A stretch of DNA of 64,000 bases from Dyadobacter soli (GCF_900101885.1 NZ_FNAN01000004.1:124001-188000), one strand, 5' to 3'. Positions 54,334 through 63,568 are shown, counted from the stretch's first letter. The notes: generated by a model from the letters alone, not told the origin. Made by a program: numbers and translations.

Positions 54334-55149
54334 ATGGCTAAGAGTAGCGGACCTAATTTTTTTTGGGATAAACTAGTACCAACAATATACAGTGCGGGTG
54401 CTGCCGTCGTAATTTTAGGAGCTTTGGCAAAAATTCAACACTGGGATTTCGGTGGCCCGCTTTTGACAGCAGGTCTTGGAACCGAGGTTCTGATCTTTTT
54501 GCTTTATGCATTGCAAACTTTGACCCAGTCGACAGATAAAGAGCCGGATTGGACGAGAGTTTACCCTGAACTTGCCGACGATTACAGCGGACCAGCTATC
54601 TCAAGAAGCTCAGCCCCTAGCAGCAATATCACCGCCAAACTGGATAACATGCTCGACAATGCTAAAATCTCTCCCGAGATTTTCGACAGCTTGGGCAAAG
54701 GTTTCAGAAACCTGTCTGAAACAGTTGGCAAAATCAGCGATCTTACCGACGCAACTGTTGCTACTAACGATTACGCAAGAAATGTAAAGACTGCTTCAAC
54801 CGCTATCAGCGACATGAACAAGTCCTACGGCGTAGCGATCAACGCGATGTCATCAATGGCTGATGCTACGAAAGACGCACAGTCGTACCGCGACCAGTTC
54901 CAGCTTATCACCAAAAACATGGGTGCATTGAATGCTGTGTACGAACTGGAATTGCAAGACACTACGAAACACCTGAAAGCGATGAATGCTTTCTACGGTA
55001 ACCTGACAGCCGCTATGGAAAACATGGCTGACGCTACGAAGGAGTCGCAAGTGTTCAAGAGCGAAATGGCGAGACTTACCAACAATATCTCTTCATTGAA
55101 CGGCATTTACGGAAACATGCTGACCGCAATGCGTGGCGGCAATGCGTAA
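54334..55149 (+). CDS. gldL: Gliding/T9SS motor protein GldL
   Basis: The inner-membrane proton-driven motor subunit, which works with GldM. Two membrane helices are at about residues 17-36 and 42-62, carrying Lys33 (ALAKIQHW) and Glu51 (GLGTEVLIFLLYAL), the charged residues tied to proton use in the family. A long cytoplasmic helical region of about 200 residues follows with repeated MADATK and LNAVYELEL motifs. Length 271 is within the normal range. A 129-base spacer with a possible fold precedes gldM. Confidence 0.94.
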   Translation: MAKSSGPNFFWDKLVPTIYSAGAAVVILGALAKIQHWDFGGPLLTAGLGTEVLIFLLYALQTLTQSTDKEPDWTRVYPELADDYSGPAISRSSAPSSNITAKLDNMLDNAKISPEIFDSLGKGFRNLSETVGKISDLTDATVATNDYARNVKTASTAISDMNKSYGVAINAMSSMADATKDAQSYRDQFQLITKNMGALNAVYELELQDTTKHLKAMNAFYGNLTAAMENMADATKESQVFKSEMARLTNNISSLNGIYGNMLTAMRGGNA

Positions 55150-55162
55150 CAGCGCTCAGACG

Positions 55163-55229
55163 ATGACTCTGTAATCCTCCTGTCCGGGGCCTTCCCGTTG
55201 GGATTGCCCACCCAGGTTTGCAGAGTCAT
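55163..55229 (+). promoter_or_regulatory. Possible RNA fold in the gldL-gldM spacer
   Basis: ATGACTCTG (55163-55171) is complementary to CAGAGTCAT (55221-55229), with an inner AATCC/GGATT pair. The fold spans most of the spacer and is not followed by a T-run, so it may protect mRNA ends or tune gldM translation instead of stopping transcription. Confidence 0.4.
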
Positions 55230-55277
55230 TGTTGTTAGTTAAATAATTCGATCACTGAAAACTGATTACACAACAAT

Positions 55278-56870
55278 ATGGCAGGTGGAAAAGAAACACC
55301 CCGTCAAAAGATGATTGGAATGATGTATCTGGTACTTACGGCGATGCTCGCATTGCAGGTAAGTTCAGCTATCATCGAAAAATTCATCCTACTGAACAAT
55401 TCTTTGGAATTATCCTCCGGAGCAGCGAATAAAATCAATCAGGAAACGGTGCTAAAAATTAAGGCTGCCGTTGAGAAATCGGGTAACCGTGCAGCTGACG
55501 TCGCTGTGATCAAGCAAGCTGACGAAGTCCGCAAGCTTTCATCGGACATGACCAACCAGCTGAATGCCCTGAAACAGGAAATCATTACCAATGCGGGTGG
55601 CGGCTTCAATGAAGAAGGCGGAATTAAGAACCCGCAGGAAGAAGCCAAAGTAGCGGAATTGATGATTGGTGTAAGAAAAAATGGTAAAGCATACCAATTG
55701 AAACAAACACTGAACGGCTACTCTACATCGCTCAACAACTATTCACCTAACAAATTCCCTGGACTCGCACTTGACGGTCGCGAAGACCCTGTTGCAAAAG
55801 GTAACAAAGACCAGCGTAACAAAGACTTTGCAGAGCTAAACTTCGAATCTACTCCTGTTGCAGCTGCATTGGCAGTATTGAGCCAGAAACAAACCGACAT
55901 CCGTCGTATGGAAGGTGAAGTACTGAATTACCTTGCCAGCAAAGTAGGTGCAGCCGATATCAAATTCGACCGCGTTTTGGCAATGGTGAGTGCCGATGCA
56001 AAAACGGTGGTTGCAGGTACCAAATTCAAAGGACAAATGTTCATCGCGGCTTCTGCATCGGGTATCACTCCCCGCATGAGCTTGAACGGATCACCTGTTA
56101 AAGTTGAAAACGGCGTGGGTATGATCGAATTCACTGCGCAAGGTGGCGGTTACAACGCAGAAGGTATTGCCAAAAGAGAACTTCGCGGGCAGATCACCAT
56201 CCCTACCCCCTCCGGGAAAGACACTACTTATACAATGACCCAGGAGTACTCCGTCGTGAAGCCTTCCTACCAGATCGAAACCGGGACATTGCCTCCATTG
56301 TATTTCGGTTGTGCTAACAAGCTCAGCATCCAAAGCCCGGCTCTTGGAGCACTTTGGGCGCCTAACTTTTCAACAGACGGCGGAGAGATCATTAACAGCG
56401 GTCAGAAAGGCAAGTTTACGATTGTCCCTAACAAAGCCAGCCTGAACATCACAGTAAGCAATGCAGGTAACGTTTTGGGTTCAGAACCATTCAAGGTGAA
56501 CCGTGTTCCAAAGCCTTCGCTGGAAGTTCGCGTAAACGGAGCAGCATTCGACGAGCGTAAAGGTACTCCTGCATCAGCCGCAAGAAGCATTCAGGTTATT
56601 GCCGTTCCTGACGAAGGATTTAAGAACTTTTCGCCGGACGATGCGAAATTCCGCGTGTCACAGGTTGAAATCTCGCTTGCCCGTGGTGCAAGAAGAATTA
56701 ATGGCGTTACATTGAATGGCGGAGGAGGATCTATTTCCTCCCTGGCATCGCAAGCACAGCCGGGTGACCGTTACGTTATTTCAATTCTGAAGGTAGAACG
56801 CCAGAACTTTAAAGGTGCTGTGAGCGAGGTAGAAATGGGCAACCAAACTCGTAGCGTGATACTATACTAA
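55278..56870 (+). CDS. gldM: Gliding/T9SS motor protein GldM
   Basis: A 530-residue protein that spans the inner membrane once near the N-terminus (MIGMMYLVLTAMLALQVSSA) and reaches through the periplasm to the GldK/GldN ring. The large periplasmic part forms four domains in solved structures; here the family-typical VPDEGFKNFSPDDAKFRVSQ and the C-terminal end are present. It transmits motor torque from GldL to drive cargo export. Its start is fixed by the conserved GGKETPRQKMIG opening. gldN follows after 17 bases. Confidence 0.94.
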   Translation: MAGGKETPRQKMIGMMYLVLTAMLALQVSSAIIEKFILLNNSLELSSGAANKINQETVLKIKAAVEKSGNRAADVAVIKQADEVRKLSSDMTNQLNALKQEIITNAGGGFNEEGGIKNPQEEAKVAELMIGVRKNGKAYQLKQTLNGYSTSLNNYSPNKFPGLALDGREDPVAKGNKDQRNKDFAELNFESTPVAAALAVLSQKQTDIRRMEGEVLNYLASKVGAADIKFDRVLAMVSADAKTVVAGTKFKGQMFIAASASGITPRMSLNGSPVKVENGVGMIEFTAQGGGYNAEGIAKRELRGQITIPTPSGKDTTYTMTQEYSVVKPSYQIETGTLPPLYFGCANKLSIQSPALGALWAPNFSTDGGEIINSGQKGKFTIVPNKASLNITVSNAGNVLGSEPFKVNRVPKPSLEVRVNGAAFDERKGTPASAARSIQVIAVPDEGFKNFSPDDAKFRVSQVEISLARGARRINGVTLNGGGGSISSLASQAQPGDRYVISILKVERQNFKGAVSEVEMGNQTRSVILY

Positions 56871-56917
56871 TCCGCCGCTTTTAGTCGTTGATTGGACAAT
56901 ACAACTTTATGTATGAT

Positions 56918-57976
56918 ATGAGAAGAATGAACGGAAAAACGATTGCATGGTCTTTGCTGTCGCTGTCTCTTGCAAGTACTGCCGCAATTGCGCAGGAGAA
57001 AGAGGATTCGACTGCGAATCAGTTCTCGTCACGCCCGATTGCTGATGGCGACGTGATGATGAAAAGAACGCTCTGGAGACGGGTCGATTTGAAAGAAAAG
57101 CAGAACATTTCCATGTTCTCTAAAAACAATGAGATCACACGTTACTTATTGGACGCGGCGAAAGCAGGCTTGATCGATGCTTACACAAACGACTCCTGCG
57201 CAACGAAAATCGGTGGTGACGAACTACATAAACGCATCCTGGTTCCTAACCAGACCGCGGGTCTGTCTGCGGAGGAACTCGCAGCAGGTTTCGGCGAGCC
57301 GGCCAAGAGTGATGGTTGGGATACCAAAGCCAAAACCGACCCTAGCAAACAAGCGGCCACTGCCGACGACGGATGGGGTAATGCGGCTAAAAAGGATACC
57401 AAGAAAGAAGCAGCACAGGAAGACGACGGATGGGGACCTCCTAAGAAGAAATCTTCGAAAAAAGGCGCTAAAACTGAGGTAGCCCAGGAAGAGCCGAAAG
57501 TGGAAGCACCTAAACCAGACAGCACTTCTTTCGAAACACAACAGGTAGCTGCATCAGAGGAGGAATATTTCCCTAATCAGCTTAGCATCCTTGAAGTAAA
57601 AGAAGACTGGGTTTTCGATAAGAAACGTTCGCGTTTGTATAACGATATTCAGACGCTGACGATCGTTCTCCCGGCTGACCAGACAGCAACAGGTCTTGAA
57701 CTTCCGGTAGCTTCCTTCCGCTGGAAAGATGTTGAAAGACTGTTCAGAAGCGATCCTAAGAAATACATTTGGTATAACACCCATAATACCGCCCAAAACA
57801 AGAACCTCGCGGATGCATTCGACCTTCGCCTGTTCTACGGCCGGATCACCAAGTTCTCGAATGCCAACGATAATGCCTTCCTCGACATCTACAACGGCGA
57901 AAAAGAGGCCCTTATCAAATCCCTGAACTACGAACAGGAACTGATGGAACTGGAACACGGTCTTTGGGAATACTAA
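56918..57976 (+). CDS. gldN: Gliding/T9SS ring protein GldN, with DDGWG insert
   Basis: The periplasmic ring partner of GldK. A signal peptide (LLSLSLASTAAIAQ) precedes an N-terminal region (residues 20-115, with IADGDVMMKRTLWRRVDLKE) and a C-terminal region (from about 210, with LSILEVKEDWVFDKKRSRLY) that match the family. Between them lies an unusual Lys/Glu-rich stretch of about 90 residues with DDGWG repeats. Several in-frame ATGs compete; I chose the one giving MRRMNGKT. It ends the gld operon with a terminator. Confidence 0.9.
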   Translation: MRRMNGKTIAWSLLSLSLASTAAIAQEKEDSTANQFSSRPIADGDVMMKRTLWRRVDLKEKQNISMFSKNNEITRYLLDAAKAGLIDAYTNDSCATKIGGDELHKRILVPNQTAGLSAEELAAGFGEPAKSDGWDTKAKTDPSKQAATADDGWGNAAKKDTKKEAAQEDDGWGPPKKKSSKKGAKTEVAQEEPKVEAPKPDSTSFETQQVAASEEEYFPNQLSILEVKEDWVFDKKRSRLYNDIQTLTIVLPADQTATGLELPVASFRWKDVERLFRSDPKKYIWYNTHNTAQNKNLADAFDLRLFYGRITKFSNANDNAFLDIYNGEKEALIKSLNYEQELMELEHGLWEY

Positions 57977-57998
57977 GACAAACAAGCATCAAAATACG

Positions 57999-58024
57999 AA
58001 AGAGCTTCCGATTGGAAGCTCTTT
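57999..58024 (+). terminator. Terminator of the gld operon
   Basis: An 11-bp stem AAAGAGCTTCC/GGAAGCTCTTT with a 4-base loop and following T-run, 22 bases after gldN. Confidence 0.87.
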
Positions 58025-58114
58025 TTGTTTGCAGGCACATTCAAATAATCCCTTTTTACATTTCTCCATTACAAGCGTATGAACTGCAAGGTTGTCAGAC
58101 AATGTAAGCTCATA

Positions 58115-58160
58115 AAAAAAGGTCAGTGAAGAGATATAATTCTCTGCACTGACCTTTTTT
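58115..58160. terminator. Long hairpin after the collagen-like gene
   Basis: AAAAAAGGTCAGTG pairs with CACTGACCTTTTTT, extended by an inner AGAGA/TCTCT helix. It lies at the end of the minus-strand collagen-like gene and serves either direction. Confidence 0.87.
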
Positions 58161-58178
58161 CTTTCAATTTTCTGACTC

Positions 58179-58820
58179 TTATTTAGCCCGTTGGATATGT
58201 GATTGCCTTTTCAGGTTCAACTTCAATTTGCTGGCTAATTTCACTGGTGCGTCTGTCAAACCAAGAGCAGTGATCGTTTTATTGTAATCTTTGAGCGTCT
58301 CAGCACTTAAACGGCCAGCCTCTACAACTTCGCCAGGAATGATGACAATGCGCAAATCCTGGAAAGTTCTTTTTGGTGCATCGTCCTGATCCTCGCTCCA
58401 ATTGGTTGTAAACAAATCGACAAAGAATGCTGATTCCTGTATACCGTGAGCGAACGAGAACGAGCTGAATTTGTTCCCAGTAAAAAGAACGAGGCCGGGA
58501 ATTGACCAATAGGCGTTTCCTGATTTCACGTAAACCAAAATGGCTGACGAACTCAACGCACTGTCCTGTGCAGGAGTTAGGTTCTCAATAACCGCAAGAT
58601 ACCCTCCGGTGCTGTCTGTTTCGATTTCGCCAGTTGATATAATCAATGCGCCGCCGCCACCAGTGCCATCTTCACCGTCCTGACCAGCTGGGCCCGCAGG
58701 ACCGGCAGGTCCCTGAGCTCCGGCAGGGCCAGCGGGGCCAACAGCTCCATCGTCTCCTTTACAACTTATCATGGCAATCATCAACACCACAGAGGCGAAT
58801 AGTAATAATTTTTTGAACAT
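58179..58820 (-). CDS. Collagen-like repeat lipoprotein
   Basis: A 213-residue lipoprotein (Cys20 in IAMISCKGDD) with about eleven Gly-x-y triplets (VGPAGPAGAQGPAGPAG), then a C-terminal domain of about 160 residues with YVKSGNAYWSIPGLVLF. Gly-Pro-Ala triplets can form a collagen-type triple helix, so the protein is probably trimeric and surface or periplasm exposed. The C-terminal domain was not recognised. It stands alone, with a terminator after it. Confidence 0.8.
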   Translation of the reverse strand: MFKKLLLFASVVLMIAMISCKGDDGAVGPAGPAGAQGPAGPAGPAGQDGEDGTGGGGALIISTGEIETDSTGGYLAVIENLTPAQDSALSSSAILVYVKSGNAYWSIPGLVLFTGNKFSSFSFAHGIQESAFFVDLFTTNWSEDQDDAPKRTFQDLRIVIIPGEVVEAGRLSAETLKDYNKTITALGLTDAPVKLASKLKLNLKRQSHIQRAK

Positions 58821-58933
58821 AACTGTTAAAGTTTAGAAAGTGATTAAAAAGAACTGTACGAGTGGATACGCTGGCAAATCCCGTTCTGATGAGGACAGGG
58901 GCGTTTAACGCATAAATTATATAAAAAAAATAA

Positions 58934-59602
58934 CTATTCCTTTCCGCTGTCCAAAGAATCGATTTGCGCTTCCAGTGTACGGTAATTGTTAAACTCACGC
59001 AGCATCGCCACATTACCATCGGGAAGTTTCATCTCCACAGTCCAATTCATGGAAGCAGCTAGCTGAAAGATCATCAGTTGCACCTGATTGCCCGCAATGC
59101 GAGGCAAATCGCTTTCCATAGCCTTATCGTTCATGGTTTGCTTGGCCTCGTTCAGAATGGCGGTGTAATCGTCGCTGTGGAAGCGGTTCAGCCAGCCTTG
59201 CTCGATATCGTAAAACTTGTAGTCGGTATCGATTGACAGTATTTCGGGAGCAGGAAAGAAATCGATTACCAGTTTACGCTCGCCGTCGGGCCTGTGGAAT
59301 TTCAGTTTGCTAAAATCATAACCAACCAGCACCTTAGCCTTGGCGATAATCAATGCTTTCTTCTTGTCATTGATCAGGTTCCAGATGTTCTTGTCGTTCT
59401 GATAATTGTAGATTTCGGTAAAATAACCCTCCGCCATTACCACTTTAAATACCTTTTCGATCCGTTCGATCAGCACGGACGCTTCCTGCGTGGACACATA
59501 TTTCTTGGACTTCCTGCCCTGCAACCAGGTATTGAGCGCGGCACCAGCCAGGCCACCGGCGATAAGCGTAATGATCAAAAAAAATAGTGTAGAGGAATCC
59601 AT
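58934..59602 (-). CDS. DUF4230-like membrane-anchored protein
   Basis: A 222-residue protein with one N-terminal membrane segment (STLFFLIITLIAGGLAGAAL) followed by a soluble domain resembling DUF4230: a VYSTQEAS-like opening, then IIAKAKVLVGYDFSKLKF, which matches the family's central motif, and a helical C-terminus. I chose the ATG giving MDSSTLFF; an upstream ATG would overlap miaA. Function is unknown. It is divergent from miaA, so their promoters overlap. Confidence 0.75.
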   Translation of the reverse strand: MDSSTLFFLIITLIAGGLAGAALNTWLQGRKSKKYVSTQEASVLIERIEKVFKVVMAEGYFTEIYNYQNDKNIWNLINDKKKALIIAKAKVLVGYDFSKLKFHRPDGERKLVIDFFPAPEILSIDTDYKFYDIEQGWLNRFHSDDYTAILNEAKQTMNDKAMESDLPRIAGNQVQLMIFQLAASMNWTVEMKLPDGNVAMLREFNNYRTLEAQIDSLDSGKE

Positions 59603-59646
59603 ATCTCTATTTTTGTGCTGATTAAAATTCAAATAAAAACGGCACA

Positions 59647-60567
59647 ATGCCAAATAGCCCACAGAAATACCTGGTTACAATAGCAGGCCCGACGGCGGTA
59701 GGGAAAACCGCATTGTCCATCAGGCTTGCCCGCGACCTCGGTACTGAAATCATATCCGCAGATTCGCGCCAGTTTTTTCGTGAACTGAGCATTGGTACTG
59801 CAAAACCCACGCCGGAAGAATTGGCCCAGGCGAAGCACCATTTTGTAAACTCCCATTCTATTTCAGAATCGTACAGCGCCGGCGACTTCGAACGCGATGC
59901 ACTGGCATTGCTCGGCGAGCTCTTTCAAAAGTATGATATCGTAATCATGACAGGCGGCTCGGGTTTCTATGTCAAAGCCGTCCTGGAAGGCCTCGACGAC
60001 CTGCCTGCGCCTCTTCCAGGTCTGCGTGAATCGTTAATGCAAAAACTGAACGACTCCGGCCTTGCTTCGCTCCAAGACGAAATCCGCGCTATCGATCCGG
60101 TATTCGCTGATACGCCCGAGATCGCCAATCCGCAGCGCGTTGTGCGTGCGCTGGAAGTGTTTCATACTTCGGGTATGCCTATCAGTCAGTTTAAACTAAA
60201 CAATGCCCGCAGCAGGCCGTTTCAACCCATTAATGTCGCATTGGACCGCGATCGGGCAGAACTTTATCAGCGAATAGACCATCGGATGGACATCATGCTG
60301 CAAGAAGGGCTGGTAGAGGAAGCGAAAAGCGTGATAGCATACCGGGAGCACCACGCGCTCAAAACGGTCGGATACCGCGAAGTTTACAGCTACCTCGACG
60401 GCGAATATGACGAAAAGGAAATGGTGCGGCTTTTGAAACAGAACTCACGGCGCTATGCCAAGCGGCAGCTTACGTGGTTCAGGCATCAGGGGAATTTCGA
60501 ATGGTTCAACCCCGGGGAGTACGACCGGCTTTTAGCATTTGTCCGGGAACAAGCCAGTTTTCAATAA
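59647..60567 (+). CDS. miaA: tRNA dimethylallyltransferase
   Basis: Adds a dimethylallyl group to A37 of tRNAs that read codons starting with U. The 306-residue enzyme has the P-loop TIAGPTAVGKTALSIRLA, ISADSRQFFRELSIGTAKP, MTGGSGFYVKAVLEGLDD, the MiaA-typical NPQRVVRALEV and the C-terminal RRYAKRQLTWFR. All family parts are present at normal length. It is divergent from the DUF4230 gene. Confidence 0.96.
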   Translation: MPNSPQKYLVTIAGPTAVGKTALSIRLARDLGTEIISADSRQFFRELSIGTAKPTPEELAQAKHHFVNSHSISESYSAGDFERDALALLGELFQKYDIVIMTGGSGFYVKAVLEGLDDLPAPLPGLRESLMQKLNDSGLASLQDEIRAIDPVFADTPEIANPQRVVRALEVFHTSGMPISQFKLNNARSRPFQPINVALDRDRAELYQRIDHRMDIMLQEGLVEEAKSVIAYREHHALKTVGYREVYSYLDGEYDEKEMVRLLKQNSRRYAKRQLTWFRHQGNFEWFNPGEYDRLLAFVREQASFQ

Positions 60568-60569
60568 TA

Positions 60570-60600
60570 CATTTGACGGAGCTCTCGGCCCCGTCAAATG
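60570..60600. other. Perfect 10-bp hairpin between miaA and the rhodanese gene
   Basis: CATTTGACGG and CCGTCAAATG flank an 11-base loop between two convergent genes. It lacks a T-run on either side, so termination there would be inefficient or factor-assisted. Confidence 0.5.
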
Positions 60601-60607
60601 ATTGGTA

Positions 60608-60907
60608 TTAGTCTTCCAATTCGCGGTAGGCCAGAATCCCTCCCAATACATTGCGTACATTGGAGAAGCCTTGCGATTCGAGGTAGCGGGCAGCTTTGCC
60701 GCTACGAGCGCCTGAACGGCAATGAATGATGATTTCCTCATCTTTCAAAGCTTCCAGCTCATCCAGGTGATCGGGAAGCTCGCCGAGCGGGATCAATATC
60801 GCACCGAGGTTATCCTCTTCGTATTCGTGTTCTTCGCGAACGTCGTAAAAGTGCAGATCTTCGCCCTTTTCAAGACGTTCTTTCAATTCTTCAACGGTAA
60901 TATCCAT
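60608..60907 (-). CDS. Single-domain rhodanese-like sulfurtransferase
   Basis: A 99-residue cytoplasmic protein carrying a complete rhodanese fold: DLHFYDVREEHEYEED, then the active-site loop HCRSGARSGKAA with the catalytic Cys, and ARYLESQGFSNVRNVLGGIL. Stand-alone rhodaneses pass sulfur to various acceptors; the acceptor here is unknown. It is convergent with miaA and follows the large T9SS cargo gene by 26 bases in the opposite sense of numbering on the same strand. Confidence 0.88.
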   Translation of the reverse strand: MDITVEELKERLEKGEDLHFYDVREEHEYEEDNLGAILIPLGELPDHLDELEALKDEEIIIHCRSGARSGKAARYLESQGFSNVRNVLGGILAYRELED

Positions 60908-60933
60908 ATTTCAAAAATTTGTGACGACTGAGT

Positions 60934-62796
60934 CTATTGAGAGATTAACATTTTTTGCACAAAAGAACGTTTCCCATCGGTGGCCTTAAAGATATAAATA
61001 CCCGGGTTCAAATGTTCAACCGGAGCGGACTGCTGATCGCGGGCGGGCGCCAGCGAATGTACCAGACTGCCTCCCGTGTTATAAACTTCGATCTTTTTGA
61101 GCGATTTATTATTCCAGCGCACGTCACCTCTGGCCGGATTCGGATAGAAAATAGCATTGATCTTGTCAGCCGGCTCATTGCCGGTAATGATGCCTTGCGC
61201 CTTTTTTCCCAGGTAAGGACGAATCATAATCGAGCCTTTGAGGGACGTTTCCTTAGCCCATTCGGTTCCTAGGTTATAATAAACCGCATTTCTACCTAAA
61301 AGTGAATTGCGGTCGAAGCCTACGGTTACCGGCTGGTCGTTGATCTGCAACCAACCTACATAGAAAGTATCTGGCACCGCTACCGGAGCGGCGAATGCGT
61401 AATCGATAAAACCATCACGTACCGCCGGGTAACGCACCGCAACGGATCGCTGGGCAATGATCTGATCGGGCTTACCGCCTTTGCTTCCGTATATCTGGAT
61501 AGTAAAGCCTTGTCCTGAAATGTCCTTGTTAAAAGACACCATCGACATCCGTACGCCGCCAATCGTGTCGGCCTTGGCGAGCACATATTGTACGGCTACC
61601 TTGCCCAGTTTCTGGTTCACCTGCACACCATACTCGGCACTGCCGTCGTCGTAGGCGAAGTAGTCCGTCAATGCAGCCCTTGCCACAATGGTATCATTCA
61701 TTTTGAGATTCGCGCCCGGGATTGTGTCGGTAGTAGCGACGAAGAATTTGCTGATCAAATGCAGGCTATCGATTTGAGCAGCCGCATTTAAGGGAGCAAT
61801 CTTAGCTGCCAATCCCTGTGATTTCAATGCCGCGACGAAGATCGAACGCTGCACAACGCGCGCGAACTCGGTGCCCCGCTGCGCGTCCGTGAGCGTATAG
61901 GTGCTCGTGAGGACGTTGAAGTTATTGAAATGATTGACAATATCGGTCTTCACAGAATCCGCAGTCGCTGCTGCCGGGTTCACGCGATATTGCCGCAGCG
62001 GCATTGCAGTGTATTTTTTGAGAATATTAGAAACCGGTTTCCGCATTGCCACATCAAACAAATAGGGCTGTTTGACGGATCTTTTTGTATTTAAATACAC
62101 ATAATCCAAATGCCAGGTATCGTAAGGCCCCGAACTCCGGCCATAGGATCTGAAACGGAACTGGAAAGCATCGTGCAGGTAATTAGGGTCTTTAATGGAA
62201 ATGAACTGCTGATGAAAAAGTGTGTCCACCTCGTAGCCCAGTTGTTTCCACACCGGCACCCATTCCTGTGTTTTACCGTAAAATTCCAGTTGCAAATAGT
62301 CACTCGAATCGGGCAATTCGCCCAGGCCTTTCGCAGCCCAGTAAAAACTGAGGTAAATGGAGTCGGCTGCTACCCTGCCATTCAGATTGACAGGTTGGGA
62401 AGTAAGCGTATCGGTGTAGCCTTGCGTCAACGGGTTCACCAGATTGTAGGGAACGCCATTGGCATTCAACCCATCGAATGTAGCCACATTAACCGATGGA
62501 TGTGAGGTAACAAGCGTGTTATTAATGTAAACCCCACTTCCGGGAAGCCAGTATCTGGAGCTCGGAGAAAGGGTTTTGGTAGTAGAAAAATCATCAAAAA
62601 AAGGCAGGTTCAACGAAGCCTGGGTGCGGAGGTGCTGCGAATCTGACTCATCAATTTCATCACTATACCGGGCCTGATCGATCGGTACAATGCGCAACTG
62701 CGCACGCGCGACCTGGCTTTGCACCATGGCCAGCACACAAACCCAAATAAAAATCCTGTGTGTGAAGAATTTCTTACTGCTGCGGTTGATTTTCAT
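60934..62796 (-). CDS. Large secreted protein with T9SS type A sorting domain
   Basis: A 620-residue secreted protein. Signal peptide 1-33 (ends VARAQ), a long beta-rich region with a jelly-roll segment about residues 60-250 (LPFFDDFSTTK, GWLPGSGVY-like motifs), and a C-terminal T9SS sorting domain (INAIFYPNPARGDVRW ... HLNPGIYIFKATDG). It is a substrate of the GldKLMN system and is likely anchored or released at the surface. No catalytic motif was seen. Its start overlaps the PASTA gene end by 23 bases, so the two are translationally linked. Confidence 0.87.
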   Translation of the reverse strand: MKINRSSKKFFTHRIFIWVCVLAMVQSQVARAQLRIVPIDQARYSDEIDESDSQHLRTQASLNLPFFDDFSTTKTLSPSSRYWLPGSGVYINNTLVTSHPSVNVATFDGLNANGVPYNLVNPLTQGYTDTLTSQPVNLNGRVAADSIYLSFYWAAKGLGELPDSSDYLQLEFYGKTQEWVPVWKQLGYEVDTLFHQQFISIKDPNYLHDAFQFRFRSYGRSSGPYDTWHLDYVYLNTKRSVKQPYLFDVAMRKPVSNILKKYTAMPLRQYRVNPAAATADSVKTDIVNHFNNFNVLTSTYTLTDAQRGTEFARVVQRSIFVAALKSQGLAAKIAPLNAAAQIDSLHLISKFFVATTDTIPGANLKMNDTIVARAALTDYFAYDDGSAEYGVQVNQKLGKVAVQYVLAKADTIGGVRMSMVSFNKDISGQGFTIQIYGSKGGKPDQIIAQRSVAVRYPAVRDGFIDYAFAAPVAVPDTFYVGWLQINDQPVTVGFDRNSLLGRNAVYYNLGTEWAKETSLKGSIMIRPYLGKKAQGIITGNEPADKINAIFYPNPARGDVRWNNKSLKKIEVYNTGGSLVHSLAPARDQQSAPVEHLNPGIYIFKATDGKRSFVQKMLISQ

Positions 62797-63568
62797 TATC
62801 CGTCGTTTCAGGCGCCTGCGGGGTTACCCACAAGTCGATTACGTCCCCTATTCTTACCTTGTTGCCCGCGTCGGGGTTTTGCCGCACGATCGAGCCCGGC
62901 GCCTGACCTTCCTCGGCAGGCACTTCCATTACCTGGCCTACTTTCAGCCCTGCTCCCACAATCGCTATTTTCGCTTCATCCAGCGGCATTCCAATCGCCG
63001 ACGGCGCTTCAAACTGTGCCGTACCCAGCCCTTCCCCCAATTCCAGATCGATTTTCGTGCCCTTCGCGACCGGCTGACCCGGCAGGATTTCCTTACCATT
63101 ATACAATTGCCTCAAAACCGCATTCTGTGCCATATCCGGAACATAGGAGATGTTACCCTCTTCCAGGCCCACACTTTTCAGCAGCATTTGCGCGCTGCGA
63201 TGCGTCATATCCGTCAGTTTCGGCATTTTGATCAGCGGTGCGGTGCGGGAAACCACCGTTACGTAAATTTTACGGCCTTCCTTCACCTTTGAGCCGGGCA
63301 ATGGATATTGCGAAATGATGGTCAATGCGGGCACGTTGGTCACAAAAGTACAGTCGACCTCATAGCGCAAGTCGCGATCGCCGAGGAAGTCGTCGAGCTC
63401 CGCTACACTTTTCTTTTTCAGGTCGGGCACTGTAATGGCCTCGCCATGATTGGTTGTAAAAGGAAGGTAAACGAAAAAGAACCCCAGAAATAGGACCAAA
63501 AGCAGCGAGACAATGATTCCGATGTGTATGAAAAGATCAGTTCTGGACTGTGTACTTATTTTGGCCAT
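62774..63568 (-). CDS. PASTA domain protein without a kinase
   Basis: A 264-residue inner-membrane protein: one N-terminal membrane segment (residues about 13-35), then three PASTA repeats (GEAITVPDLKKKSVAELDDF; IKMPKLTDMTHRSAQMLLKS; APSAIGMPLDEAKIAIVGAG) and an acidic C-terminus. PASTA domains sense peptidoglycan fragments or bind penicillin-binding partners, usually attached to a Ser/Thr kinase; the kinase is absent. It overlaps the large T9SS cargo gene. A role in cell-wall sensing is inferred. Confidence 0.88.
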   Translation of the reverse strand: MAKISTQSRTDLFIHIGIIVSLLLVLFLGFFFVYLPFTTNHGEAITVPDLKKKSVAELDDFLGDRDLRYEVDCTFVTNVPALTIISQYPLPGSKVKEGRKIYVTVVSRTAPLIKMPKLTDMTHRSAQMLLKSVGLEEGNISYVPDMAQNAVLRQLYNGKEILPGQPVAKGTKIDLELGEGLGTAQFEAPSAIGMPLDEAKIAIVGAGLKVGQVMEVPAEEGQAPGSIVRQNPDAGNKVRIGDVIDLWVTPQAPETTDNENQPQQ

